A DNA stretch of 64,000 nucleotides, taken from contig NZ_QRBF01000004.1 of NCBI RefSeq assembly GCF_003363265.1, positions 310,001 to 374,000 of the forward strand, read 5' to 3'. This document shows positions 17,472-26,651 of this stretch, in pieces. The stretch comes from Dyella psychrodurans. Its GTDB lineage: Bacteria > Pseudomonadota > Gammaproteobacteria > Xanthomonadales > Rhodanobacteraceae. The position numbers were made by a program, and so were the translations under genes. Below the pieces are notes generated by a model. That model did not search any database. It had not been told where the DNA came from and saw only the letters and a program-made list of their open reading frames with translations. Numbering within the stretch: position 1 is the stretch's first letter; each line of letters opens with the position of its first letter.

Positions 17472-19781
17472 TCATGCGTCCGGCTCGGCCTTCAGCACCT
17501 GAGGCCGGGAGTCCCCGAATGCCATGCGATAGCAAGCCGCCAGCGCTATGCCGCAGAGCACGAGCACGGGAGCTATATCCACATACCGGGCCGATAAAAG
17601 GGGTTCGATGACCCAGACAATTGCCCCGTAACAGATCGACAGGAGGCATACCAAGTCGAAATACCATTTACGGGCCAGTATCAGCGCCAGCGTCAGGCTC
17701 GCTAGAACTTCCAGAATGGACTCATAAGACTGTGCGTGGTTTATATAGCAGTCGAATCCGAATAAGACGTAAAAGCCAACGGCCAGAAGGCCCGTGCACA
17801 TCATGATTGGCAACAGGCGAGTAGACCCCTGTGTTGCCTTGTCCCTAACGACGAGTTTGCCAAGGATCAGAGGCACGATACCAATCGCCAGAAAGCGCAG
17901 TGAGGGCACGAAGTTGAAAAAGTCTTTAATTCGCAACGCTCCGTCGTAGGAGTCCACAGGAGCAGACTCATACATGCCACATGTGGTTGCCTGGCCGGCA
18001 AAAATGATCTTCAACGCTAGCTCTTTCATCCGTAGCCAAGAAGAAAGCGTCAAATTCGCATAAGCGTCGTGGATAGTGGCGAAGAGGCTTTTGCCCTCCT
18101 CGCCAAAGCCGAATGTCCCGGCAAAGGCGTACTTGATAAGAGCGTTGCCAGGCGGCTGCTCGAAGTGCTGCCACAGTGCCCACGGTGCAAGTACGAGTAA
18201 CCCCGTAATAGCGGCGCCAACGCAGAAGCGTACCGACGGCAGTCCGCGAAGCGCGAAAGCGAAGATGATGGCCGCAATGATTCCAAACGCGGTTCCACCG
18301 TGTGACAGGAGGCCGAGGCAACTTAGTGCAGCGGCAACGATAAGTTTGGAGTCAAACTTTCTCTGAGTTTGTTGTGCGTTGACCATAATCGGCTCCAAGA
18401 GCAGCGTAAACGCTACGAGAGCAAATGCCGCACCGAGCATCTTGGGCCAGATGAATACGCTGTTGAATATGGCAAATGGGGTCAGTGCAATGATCACCAT
18501 CGCCTTGAAGACGTCACGGCGATCCAGGCGCATCGCCGTTAAAAGGTAATAGAGCGCGACGGCCCATAATCCATTGATGACGATGCCCGAAATCTCCTGA
18601 TACTGATAGAAGAGGGGGTAGCCATCCCTATGCGACGTCGAGAGCCAGGACACGAGGCGCAGTGTGGACATCAGGCCGTAAGCCAGCGGAGGGCGGTCAG
18701 ATATCTTCCACGGACTGAAGCCAAGGAGCCTGGGATCATGCCCATGGAATAGGTGCTCCGATATGAGCATGGGCAACTGGTCATCGGTCGACCATTGCAC
18801 TGGTGTGAATAGCGCGTTGACTGTCCATGGACCTGCGCCATTGTGTGTCGCTACAGCGAGACAGAACGCTGAGATTACGACTGCCGCCCAAAGCGCAGTA
18901 GGTGTCTTCCAAGATTGCCACGCGCGAGCGAGCACATTGCGGCGACGCGCGCGTAACCAGATAAAAAGGGCTGGCACAGAAAGGAGCAATACAGCAGAGA
19001 TTATGCGTCCTGCGTGATGCGACGCGAAGTAAATAAAGAACAGCGCGTAGCCAATCAATCCGAAACAAATCATCCCTGACGTCAGCCAGTTGCCTCCGCT
19101 GCGGTTGAAGCCAAGAAAAACGCTTGGCAAAAAAATCAGGCTCCATGCAAATGCGAAGGTGAAGGTGAAGGCAAGGATACCTATCAAGCCAATGAAGCTA
19201 TTCTTGTAGTACTCGACCCAGGATATGGAGAAAGGCGTACCAACTGTGATGAAAAAGGTCGTGCTCGCGCTGTATGCGTTCAGAGCTACGTCGCCGGGGC
19301 ACCATTCGGAAGGAAGCCGAAGAAGCGCTTCCGTCATTTGTGTATTTGTTCTAGCGGACGCCACGGGTAGCTGCGCGCCTGACTTCAGGCACACTAGATA
19401 GAGCTTTATGCCGTCGGTTCCAGCAAAGCCTCCGTAAGGCACCGCCATATAGCGTCGCGGTTTGAAGGGTTTGGTTCGGATATCCGCCTTGGTAGCCTGC
19501 GTACTTGGGCTCCAGGTTCGCCAATAGACCGCCTGGGGTGAATTTCGAATGCTGTCGCTAACTTCGTAGAGTCCAGGCTGTGTGTTTTGGAAAGCCGCGC
19601 CGTTGATAACCCAGTCGGTCTTACTGATCAGCGGCGTCGCCTTTCTGGCGGGCCAGGCGGCAATGAGCATGCTCAAACCGAGAACGCTTATGAAAAACAT
19701 GAGCGCTACACGGCGAGCGTTGTTCAACAAATGCGAGTATGGAAAAGCAAGCTTTTCAGAACGGTGCCTTGTATCAAACAT
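17472..19781 (-). CDS. Large multispan membrane protein with N-terminal periplasmic domain, possible GT-C transferase
   Basis: 769 residues. One hydrophobic segment (about 25-45, VALMFFISVLGLSMLIAAW) is followed by a soluble region of about 150 residues, presumably periplasmic (QPGLYEVSDS to NAYSASTTFF). At least ten further hydrophobic spans follow. Between spans, near residue 325, QWSTDDQLPMLISEHLFHG with two adjacent acids resembles the first external loop of GT-C glycosyltransferases. I do not recognise a named family. It sits just before the GtrA gene and after two GT-C proteins, so a role in periplasmic sugar transfer or polymerisation is plausible. Base composition is poorer in G+C than the flanks. 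Confidence 0.6.
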   Translation of the reverse strand: MFDTRHRSEKLAFPYSHLLNNARRVALMFFISVLGLSMLIAAWPARKATPLISKTDWVINGAAFQNTQPGLYEVSDSIRNSPQAVYWRTWSPSTQATKADIRTKPFKPRRYMAVPYGGFAGTDGIKLYLVCLKSGAQLPVASARTNTQMTEALLRLPSEWCPGDVALNAYSASTTFFITVGTPFSISWVEYYKNSFIGLIGILAFTFTFAFAWSLIFLPSVFLGFNRSGGNWLTSGMICFGLIGYALFFIYFASHHAGRIISAVLLLSVPALFIWLRARRRNVLARAWQSWKTPTALWAAVVISAFCLAVATHNGAGPWTVNALFTPVQWSTDDQLPMLISEHLFHGHDPRLLGFSPWKISDRPPLAYGLMSTLRLVSWLSTSHRDGYPLFYQYQEISGIVINGLWAVALYYLLTAMRLDRRDVFKAMVIIALTPFAIFNSVFIWPKMLGAAFALVAFTLLLEPIMVNAQQTQRKFDSKLIVAAALSCLGLLSHGGTAFGIIAAIIFAFALRGLPSVRFCVGAAITGLLVLAPWALWQHFEQPPGNALIKYAFAGTFGFGEEGKSLFATIHDAYANLTLSSWLRMKELALKIIFAGQATTCGMYESAPVDSYDGALRIKDFFNFVPSLRFLAIGIVPLILGKLVVRDKATQGSTRLLPIMMCTGLLAVGFYVLFGFDCYINHAQSYESILEVLASLTLALILARKWYFDLVCLLSICYGAIVWVIEPLLSARYVDIAPVLVLCGIALAACYRMAFGDSRPQVLKAEPDA

Positions 19782-19832
19782 TTGATAAGTTCCGCCGCTG
19801 TATGCGGGATGCGATGTTGATGGGCAAAAAGC

Positions 19833-21389
19833 TCATTGGTAGATCACGCAATAGCCGACGACGCTGGGTGATCTATGTTGCGTCACTACATCCAACAGTT
19901 CGCGGTATGAGTCTTTGGTCTTAATGTCTTCGCTGAGTTTATTCGGACAAACAATTATTGCGCCGATACGCTCGCCATCGGTGTATCTGAGCGGATCGGC
20001 TGCGATGGCGCTTAGCGTGCTTGCGCTGAGCGGTGTGTATATGTTGATTTGGTCGGGAATCAGCAATGCTCGTCTTTCCGAGTAATATGGAATTTCGGAA
20101 GACCAAAGCAAGCCGAAGCCCATTAGCACCTGATCTTGGGGGACGCTCTTGCGAATGTAGGAAGCCAGTAGTATTTGCTGATCCCTATTGGCCGGGCCCG
20201 TCATGACCGCATAGAAGTACTTTGAATAGCCATAGACTTGAAACAAGACCAGGCATGCGAGTAAAGCGACAGAGCTACGCGGACTGAGCAGGCCGATGCA
20301 GAAGATGGCGTATCCGGAAGCGAGGATCAGAAATACTGCATTCGCGTACTGATAATAGTTATGGATGGTATGCAGGCTGGAAAATATCAGGTACGGCGCT
20401 ACATAGAGCGCCAGAAGAGTAAAAAAAATTGCCAATTGACGCCTGCCAAGCCGAAACAGCGCAAGCGCCGTTACCAACCCCACTGGTAACCATGAGCCGA
20501 AGGTTTCGTTCGGTGCGCGCATCAGAACTACGCGCCAGAGAGCCGGAGACACTCTCTGTGACAATGTTCCGAAATTCCACCGCGACAAAGCGCTGCTGGT
20601 TAAGAACTCGCCGATCAGATTTTGCGATTTCACCAGATCGCTGTAATGCGTCCACGCACACAAAGCGACTACAGAAAGCGCAGTTGCAAGTGCAATCTGG
20701 AAAATGGGATATAGCTGTTTTGGACTCCAGATGCGATCTCTTCTGCAATAAATTGCATATACGACGATGATCGCACCGGCGAATGAAAATCCAAGGAAGG
20801 TGGTGATTTTAATGGATGCTGCTAGCGAACCCGTGAGGGTCGATTCAAGCAGTCCATATGTACTGGGCGAGTTAAGGTGATCTGCAATCGCGGCGACGAA
20901 CCATATGGAGAAAAATAGAGCGGTCGACTCCATCATGAACGTTCGCGACCAAAAGACGTAGATCGGGCTAAAGAGCAGCAGTGTGCTGCATATCCGAAAG
21001 AGGGATTGTCCTTTTTTAAAATGACTGGTGAAACGCCACAACGGCCACAGGCAGGCGAAGAAGAAGCCTTCGTTAACGACGCGTCCCGCTTCGTCCAGCG
21101 TAAGTAAGTGGATGTGTGACGCAAGAGTTGCGACTATCCACTGGTAAAGGGGAAATTCCAGAGGGATGGACCATGGCGAGCCGAGAACTGGAGTCGGGTA
21201 CGCAAGCCAAGGGCCGCCCTTCATCATCCAGTAGGTGCTGATCGCTGTCTGTGTCTGACGTAACGCAAACTCGTCGAGGATGGGGCGATCGAATCCGATG
21301 ATCAGCTGCGATAGGCAAAATAACGCACCGAGCAGCACGAATGCCCATTCAATTCTCTCGATAGTCGTACTGGTCCGTGAAGTATCCAT
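19833..21389 (-). CDS. GT-C (GT39/ArnT-like) membrane glycosyltransferase, copy 1
   Basis: 518-residue polytopic protein. TM1 lies about 15-32, and the first external loop holds D39-E40 (ILDEFALRQTQTAI), the position of the catalytic acid in GT-C enzymes that take sugars from polyprenyl phosphate. PLYQWIVATLA and WSRTFMMESTALFFS are further conserved stretches, followed by about eight hydrophobic spans and a C-terminal soluble part with YYSERRALLIP. It is a clear paralogue of the product of 22367-23902, sharing RQTQTAIS-x-YWM, FPLYQWIVA and LFRIC. It would transfer the lipid-linked sugar made upstream in the operon to an acceptor in the periplasm. The acceptor is unknown. Confidence 0.8.
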   Translation of the reverse strand: MDTSRTSTTIERIEWAFVLLGALFCLSQLIIGFDRPILDEFALRQTQTAISTYWMMKGGPWLAYPTPVLGSPWSIPLEFPLYQWIVATLASHIHLLTLDEAGRVVNEGFFFACLWPLWRFTSHFKKGQSLFRICSTLLLFSPIYVFWSRTFMMESTALFFSIWFVAAIADHLNSPSTYGLLESTLTGSLAASIKITTFLGFSFAGAIIVVYAIYCRRDRIWSPKQLYPIFQIALATALSVVALCAWTHYSDLVKSQNLIGEFLTSSALSRWNFGTLSQRVSPALWRVVLMRAPNETFGSWLPVGLVTALALFRLGRRQLAIFFTLLALYVAPYLIFSSLHTIHNYYQYANAVFLILASGYAIFCIGLLSPRSSVALLACLVLFQVYGYSKYFYAVMTGPANRDQQILLASYIRKSVPQDQVLMGFGLLWSSEIPYYSERRALLIPDQINIYTPLSASTLSAIAADPLRYTDGERIGAIIVCPNKLSEDIKTKDSYRELLDVVTQHRSPSVVGYCVIYQ

Positions 21390-21446
21390 ATGTCCTGATG
21401 ACCGAAATATCCTGCTGCCTGACGCGACGTTGAAGCTGGTAGCGGA

Positions 21447-22055
21447 CTAGTTCAAGTTGAGAATGCGTCCGGCGTCGCACATAAATTCTTGGCCGCGGTC
21501 ATCGTCGTAAGCCACCAGCACGTGGTATCGCCCGCCCGGTAAATTGGATGTGCCGATCAAGCTTAGGAAGCCGGCGTCTGCAAATCCTTCCCTACCTTCG
21601 AATGCCTCCTGTACATCCTGGCGTTCGGCTCGAAATGTAAGGGGAACCTTGTAAGCATCATGTGTTGAGGTATCGATCAGCTCGATCCAGGAATTTTTGG
21701 CGTTTGTCCCGTCCGTTTGATTGATCAGCCAGCCCCCCAGCCCGACGGTCGTATCATGTGGCAGAGATATATCCCTGTCATAGTTCTGTCCGTTTATTGC
21801 CTCGATGTTGCAGCTGGTCACACTCTGAAAGCTCTTCTGTGCTTCAGCGGCAGACAGCTTTACCGGGGCAACTTGGTTAAGCGGCGTAGGTGTTGTGGGG
21901 ATTGGAAGATTGATTTGACCATGCGTGTCCTTTGACTGGACCCCAGGCGGAAAAAGAAACCGAAATGCTGCAATGGCTAAAGCGCCTATAACAAGTACGC
22001 CAATACCTTGCTTGCTGCGCTTTCGGCTAGTTTCGCTGGTGATTTCGTTACTCAT
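21447..22055 (-). CDS. Membrane-anchored periplasmic beta-sandwich protein of unknown function
   Basis: 202 aa, with a basic N-terminus, one hydrophobic anchor (17-33) and a Pro/Thr-rich linker (45-65). The external domain (about 80-200) contains GGWLINQTDG, FRAERQDVQEAF, FADAGF and LPGGRYHVLVAYD. This order (GW, then R-x-D-[VL], then GF, then G-x-Y/L strands) matches by eye the two N-terminal modules of the 814-aa transferase at 3002-5413. C82 and C193 could form a disulfide. It lies between two paralogous GT-C genes, so it may be an accessory or sugar-binding partner. No function is assigned. Confidence 0.65.
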   Translation of the reverse strand: MSNEITSETSRKRSKQGIGVLVIGALAIAAFRFLFPPGVQSKDTHGQINLPIPTTPTPLNQVAPVKLSAAEAQKSFQSVTSCNIEAINGQNYDRDISLPHDTTVGLGGWLINQTDGTNAKNSWIELIDTSTHDAYKVPLTFRAERQDVQEAFEGREGFADAGFLSLIGTSNLPGGRYHVLVAYDDDRGQEFMCDAGRILNLN

Positions 22056-22366
22056 TAATTTGAACCCTTGAAGGAGTTGTCCAGTTGCAAAAGCCAGTTA
22101 GGCAGCCAGTGACAAAGGCGACGAGTGTGCAGGAGACACATGAAATAATTTGCTGCTGATTACTACGATGAGTGCATACTGTTGAATCGGGTGCTTGATT
22201 GGCAGAAATAAATGAGTGCTTTTGTGTGGATGGAGGCTGCGTCATGAAAGAGCTTGCGCCGAGTTTGTGCTCCGGGTGCAAATCAGATGTCGATGCTGAG
22301 GTTTTCCCGGTATGCACAAGTATTTCTCCCCGATTAGTAGCAAGATTATTGCCGACGCGAAAGCCT
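22056..22366. other. 311-bp gap between GT-C copy 2 and the anchored protein gene
   Basis: It holds one 89-codon minus-strand reading frame (22048-22317) that overlaps the next start by eight bases and matches nothing I recognise. I saw no hairpin terminator. The gap may carry an internal promoter for the downstream genes, but no clear -35/-10 pair is visible. Confidence 0.4.
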
Positions 22367-23902
22367 CTATTTGTACGTCACACACGAGCCGACCACTTCG
22401 GATGTCCTGCCGCGTGTAAGCCTGTCCAAAAGCGTGTTGTATGCAGTTTTGGTGCCAGCCGCTTCAGAAAAGCTATTGGGACATACGATGACAAGGCCAA
22501 TGTGCTTTCCGTCAGCAAACTTTCCCGGATCAGCCGCGATCTTGAGTAGAACAGCGTCAGATGTCCCGTTACTGATGAGTAATGCACGTCGCTCTGCGTA
22601 ATAAGGTACTTCGGAAGACCAGTCCAATCCAAATCCTGCTACAACGTCATCAGGATTCACGTTACGGCGCGCGTATGAAGCAAGTAAAACTTGCAGTTCG
22701 CGATTTTGCGGCTTGATGCTCTGGTAAAAAAATTTAACGTAACCGTATGCGTCGAAGGAAATCGCGCACAGAAGTAAGGCAGTGAGAAGTTTGGGCCGTT
22801 TGTGAGCGATACAGAAAATCAAATAAGCGGCGGCCAGGACCAAGAAAATCGAATTGGCGTATTGATAGTAATGATGTATCACATGGAGGTTTGGAAAAAC
22901 AAAAAATGGCGCGGCGAACAAAAATAGCAGCAGTCCATAGGCCAGGAGTTGCGGGCGCGATAGCTTCCTTAGCGCTAAAACCGTTAGGGCCAAGACGAAT
23001 AGCCACGTACCTAGCGCCTCATTCGGGGCGCGTCGAAAAATGGTCATGCGAAGATCCGGCGACTTCCTCTGCGCCAGGGTGCCGAAGTTCCAAGTCTTTA
23101 GTGCTTCACTCGTATAGCCCGTGGCCAAAATATTTTTCATTTTTAAGCCGTCGCTAAAGTGGGTCCAGGCATAGAGGGACGCTATAGCGATGACAATGGT
23201 CAGGGCCATTGCCGCGATTATAAAGAGCTGTCTTTTGAGGGAGTTGTTGTTGCGGTTTGCATATAGGATGTATAGAACAACCAGTGCCCCGGCAAATGAG
23301 AAGCCGACAAACGTAGTTATTTTTATGCAGGCTGCCAACGCACCGGTGATGGTGGTTTCAGCGAAGCCGTAAGCGCTTGGGGCGTTGACGTAATCCGTTA
23401 TAGAGGCAACGAACCATAGTGAAAAAAACAGTGCTGTTGACTCGATCATGAAAGAGCGAGACCAAAACACGTAGATCGGTGAACACAGAAGAAGTCCTGC
23501 ACAAATGCGAAAGAGGGATCTTCCGCTTTTGCAATGCGTCGAAATGCGCCATAGCGGCCATAGACAAGCGAAAAAGAAGAATTCACTAACGAGGCGGCCG
23601 GCTTCATCCAGCGAAAGGAAGGGGCAGCATTCCGCTAACAGGGCAACGATCCACTGGTATAGCGGAAACTCGAATGGAAGTGCCCAAGGGGCGCCCAGGA
23701 CTGGTGTGGCGTAAGCAAGCCAAGAGTCGCCTTTTAACATCCAGTAGACGCTGATGGCCGTCTGAGTCTGGCGAAAAGCGTATTGGTCAAGTATTGATTG
23801 ACTAAAGCCAAGGATCAGCTGAGATAAGCTGAACAAAACACCTAGCCCTAGTAACGTCCATTCAATCCGTGCAGCTACTTTTGATCCTGAGTCGGTGTTC
23901 AT
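22367..23902 (-). CDS. GT-C (GT39/ArnT-like) membrane glycosyltransferase, copy 2
   Basis: 511 residues from ATG 23902, chosen because the start MNTDSGSKVAARIEW aligns with MDTSRTSTTIERIEW of copy 1 and AGGGGA lies upstream. The frame runs on to 24094, but those codons are the tail of a gtrA pseudogene. TM1 is at 14-32, followed by the first external loop ILDQYAFRQTQTAI. The acidic pair of copy 1 (D39-E40) is D39-Q40 here. FPLYQWIVALLA, WSRSFMIESTALFFS and YYAERRALLI are shared with copy 1. The two genes look like duplicates that have since diverged, perhaps in acceptor or donor choice. It is expected to use a polyprenyl-phosphate sugar in the periplasm. Confidence 0.8.
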   Translation of the reverse strand: MNTDSGSKVAARIEWTLLGLGVLFSLSQLILGFSQSILDQYAFRQTQTAISVYWMLKGDSWLAYATPVLGAPWALPFEFPLYQWIVALLAECCPFLSLDEAGRLVSEFFFFACLWPLWRISTHCKSGRSLFRICAGLLLCSPIYVFWSRSFMIESTALFFSLWFVASITDYVNAPSAYGFAETTITGALAACIKITTFVGFSFAGALVVLYILYANRNNNSLKRQLFIIAAMALTIVIAIASLYAWTHFSDGLKMKNILATGYTSEALKTWNFGTLAQRKSPDLRMTIFRRAPNEALGTWLFVLALTVLALRKLSRPQLLAYGLLLFLFAAPFFVFPNLHVIHHYYQYANSIFLVLAAAYLIFCIAHKRPKLLTALLLCAISFDAYGYVKFFYQSIKPQNRELQVLLASYARRNVNPDDVVAGFGLDWSSEVPYYAERRALLISNGTSDAVLLKIAADPGKFADGKHIGLVIVCPNSFSEAAGTKTAYNTLLDRLTRGRTSEVVGSCVTYK

Positions 23903-23962
23903 AAGCTTGACTTGTCCCCTGTTTTTAACTCGTCCAGCAGTCTTTCGCTTAACCTTGCTTAC

Positions 23963-24353
23963 AGAGTGGAGCGAAAGGTACTCATGTCTCCCGTGGTTCA
24001 TTACTGTTGTGGCGATCGCCCCAATGCCACGAACGACGGTCTCTCTGACATCGGTCCCCCCGGGGGCCGATAACAGATGATCAGCCAATACCAATCAGAT
24101 AATGACGATCTGCAAGGCCGCAGCCAGGTTTGCCAGTGCGAATCACCACACGTCGCCGTGAAATGCGTTGACGGCGGATTGAAAGACGAAAAGTCGGTTC
24201 AGCGCGAACGCATGTGATCATGCCCGTGACATGGAAGGTAACGATAGCGGGCACATACGACATCCACTTGCCGAGAAGGATGCGTGAGCCGAAGTTGGCT
24301 ATCGTGGCCACGCCGCCGGTAAATGGAAATCCGAAGATTTGGCGCGACTTCAT
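23963..24353 (-). pseudogene. gtrA-family pseudogene (one frameshift, two in-frame TGA stops)
   Basis: The frame from ATG 24353 reads FPFTGGVATIANFGSRILLG and VPAIVTFHVTGMIT, clearly GtrA spans 1-2, then loses homology. Shifting frame at about 24212 restores it: AFALNRLFVFQSAVNAFHG, then stop TGA (24143-24145), FALANLAAALQIVII, stop TGA (24095-24097), and ADHLLSAPGG with VRGIGAIATTVMNHGRHEYL. The +1 base (or -2) shift and both stops make it nonfunctional. Its ATG overlaps the FAD oxidoreductase stop by four bases, showing it was once a coupled operon member. The last frame continues without a stop into GT-C copy 2. The intact GtrA at 16929-17321 may have taken over. Confidence 0.85.
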
Positions 24354-25645
24354 CCCACGTGCCCTGTGGCCTCATCTATCAGTTTCGATGCTACCGCTAT
24401 GCTCTCGTTGATCGAGCGGTCCTCGGGGTAATAGTACGCAGTATCCGCCATATACAGCCCGCTTACGGGCGTTTTCATGGGCGGGAGCATGTCGTAGAAC
24501 CCGGGAGGGCAGATGGTTTGTGCAAAGTCGTAGCGATGGCAGTGTCGTGCTAGCACCCAGTCGCGTGAAAACGCCGGGTTGATCTTGGGCAGATAACGGA
24601 TCACCTCGTCGATCAGATCCTCGTTGCTATGGGCCCACTTGGGATGCGTTTTGGGCATGTAGAAGGGGGCGTACAGCACGGACGGCGACATTCGGTTGAG
24701 GTTGGAATATTCGATGACGCCGGGAATTTCGATGGATGAGTCGTTGATGTTCATCCAGAAATTTTCGCTGAGCGGCTGTTTTAACTTCAGGATGACGCAC
24801 GCGACCGGAATATTTTTGATGCGATTGATGCGGGCGGCAAAGTCGGCGGGAAGGTCCGGAACCAGTCGTGGCACATATTGGATCGGTGCAGTTGAAATGA
24901 GCGCATCGCACGAGCGTTGTTCCCCGCCGACCACGATGCCGCTGACGCGACCATCCGTGAGGACGACCTTGTCGATGCCGGATTTGAGATGAATGCGTCC
25001 ACCCCGATCGACAATAAAGCGCTCCATTTTGGCGAGCAGCGTTGCCGAGCCGCCTTCGAGATAGCCCATGCTTTCTTGCATGAGATTGCGGCGGGACAGG
25101 GCTACTCGCTTGATGCGGGTGCCGATCCACGCGGCCGAGATGTCGTCGCTGTATTCGAACAGCTTCAGATCGAACAGGCTTTTCCAGAGCACGTTGTAGG
25201 CGCGCTCGCCGATCCATTTGCGCAGCCATGCGGTGGCGCGGAGTTTGTCGAACGGGCGCCAGTCCTTGATGCCTTTGGCGTACATGGCGTGCACGCCGTA
25301 GCGAATCTTGCTGATGAAGTCGAGACCGTCGAAAGCCAGCAGAGCGAACGGCGTTCCCCACTTGTACAACTTGCCGTTATAGAAGAATCCCATCTTGGTA
25401 TCCGTCCACCGGAGCTTGTCCGACAGCCCAAGCTCCTTCAGTAGATCGAACAGTGCAAAGTCGGTCTTGCAGATGAAGTGGTAGTAGCGCTCGATCTCCA
25501 GGCCATCGAAATCGAAGTTCGCAGACATGCCGCCGATGCGGTCGTCGCGCTCGTAGATGTCCACTTCGTAGCCGCGCTTGAGGAGCTCCATCGCCGCCAT
25601 CAGACCCATCGGGCCGGCACCGAGTACGACGTATTTCATTGGCAA
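24350..25645 (-). CDS. FAD-dependent oxidoreductase (amine-oxidase/UDP-galactopyranose-mutase-like fold)
   Basis: 431 aa. The N-terminal dinucleotide motif VVLGAGPMGLMAAMELLKRG is followed by an acidic strand end (VDIYERDDRIGG) and the YYHF element. A C-terminal FAD-contact motif GLYMADTAYYYPEDRSINES completes the pattern. Such NAD(P)/FAD proteins of the protoporphyrinogen-oxidase/amine-oxidase superfamily are frequent in polysaccharide loci. The substrate is not known, and redox chemistry on a lipid-linked or nucleotide sugar is a guess. It lies 48 bp after the epimerase-like gene and overlaps the start of the gtrA pseudogene. Confidence 0.75.
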   Translation of the reverse strand: MPMKYVVLGAGPMGLMAAMELLKRGYEVDIYERDDRIGGMSANFDFDGLEIERYYHFICKTDFALFDLLKELGLSDKLRWTDTKMGFFYNGKLYKWGTPFALLAFDGLDFISKIRYGVHAMYAKGIKDWRPFDKLRATAWLRKWIGERAYNVLWKSLFDLKLFEYSDDISAAWIGTRIKRVALSRRNLMQESMGYLEGGSATLLAKMERFIVDRGGRIHLKSGIDKVVLTDGRVSGIVVGGEQRSCDALISTAPIQYVPRLVPDLPADFAARINRIKNIPVACVILKLKQPLSENFWMNINDSSIEIPGVIEYSNLNRMSPSVLYAPFYMPKTHPKWAHSNEDLIDEVIRYLPKINPAFSRDWVLARHCHRYDFAQTICPPGFYDMLPPMKTPVSGLYMADTAYYYPEDRSINESIAVASKLIDEATGHVG

Positions 25646-25693
25646 TGTCCGCTGGAATAAGTGATGAGCATGATAGGTCCTTTGGCTCGAGGG

Positions 25694-26644
25694 CTATCGT
25701 TTGAGCACGATGCCGCTGTAAGTCGGGTCGCAATAGCTTTCTCGTACTGCATCTACGAATGGTGTCTGTCGCACGCCGAAGACGCGCTCGGTATCCACCC
25801 CGTGGAACTCATCGCCTGCCGTCAGGGCCTTCAGTTGATCGGCGGTGAAGGGCGGTTTGCCGCTGAACAGCGCGTAGACGCGCAACAGGAAGTGGAAAAG
25901 GCCGTAGGGAATATGCATGATCGGAGTTCGCAGCTTTTTCACCTGTTTGATCGTGCGTATGATGTCCACATAGTCGATTCGCGTGTCGCCCACGATGTTG
26001 TACGCGTCGCCAGCGGGCTGGTTTTCGATGCAGCGGACGATGCACCGGCAGAAATCGCGTTCGTAAAGAGGCTGGCGCATGTAGCGGCCGTCGCCGGGGA
26101 TGGGAAAGACCGGCGTTTTGGCCATGAATCGCGACAGCCACCCCAGGTGCTTGGGGTCGAACCATCCAAACATCAGTGTGGGGCGCAGCACGCAGTGCTG
26201 GACTCCACTTTCGGAAACCAGCTTTTCCTGCGCTTTTTTTGTGTTGGTGTAGTCGTCGTTCGCGACTGAATTGACCACGGACGAACTGATGTGCACCAGA
26301 TAGGGTACGCCATGCTTTCGCGTCGCATCGAGTACGCGTTGCGTTGCATCGATGTTGTTGCGCACGAACAGGTCGGGGAACTTTCCAGTGATCTGCGCGT
26401 GCAACTGGACGATGCAGGCCGCACCGGAAAAGGCATCAGTCCAGGAGCCGTCTTCGGCAAGATCCTGTTCGATGACGGTGATGTCCGGATGCAAGTCATG
26501 CAGGATCTTGAGGTTGTAGGCGTGCTTGTCTATGGCCACGATGTTGTCGTAACCCTGTGCCTTCAATTCCACGACCAGGTTCTGCCCTACCAGTCCGGCC
26601 GCACCGGTCAACACCAGCTTGACGTGCTTATCGATCTTGCTCAT
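25694..26644 (-). CDS. NAD-dependent epimerase/dehydratase family protein
   Basis: Extended SDR (316 aa) with the nucleotide loop LTGAAGLVGQN near residue 12, an acidic strand-2 end (IVAIDKHAYN) and the Y-x3-K pair in DYTNTKKAQEKL. LRPTLMFGWFDPKH corresponds to the usual RPxxxYGP stretch and YNIVGDTRIDY to the C-terminal substrate part. It would act on a nucleotide- or lipid-linked sugar in the same pathway as the DprE-like pair, only seven bases downstream of the DprE2-like gene. The exact reaction is unknown. Confidence 0.8.
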   Translation of the reverse strand: MSKIDKHVKLVLTGAAGLVGQNLVVELKAQGYDNIVAIDKHAYNLKILHDLHPDITVIEQDLAEDGSWTDAFSGAACIVQLHAQITGKFPDLFVRNNIDATQRVLDATRKHGVPYLVHISSSVVNSVANDDYTNTKKAQEKLVSESGVQHCVLRPTLMFGWFDPKHLGWLSRFMAKTPVFPIPGDGRYMRQPLYERDFCRCIVRCIENQPAGDAYNIVGDTRIDYVDIIRTIKQVKKLRTPIMHIPYGLFHFLLRVYALFSGKPPFTADQLKALTAGDEFHGVDTERVFGVRQTPFVDAVRESYCDPTYSGIVLKR

Positions 26645-26651
26645 ATGGGTT

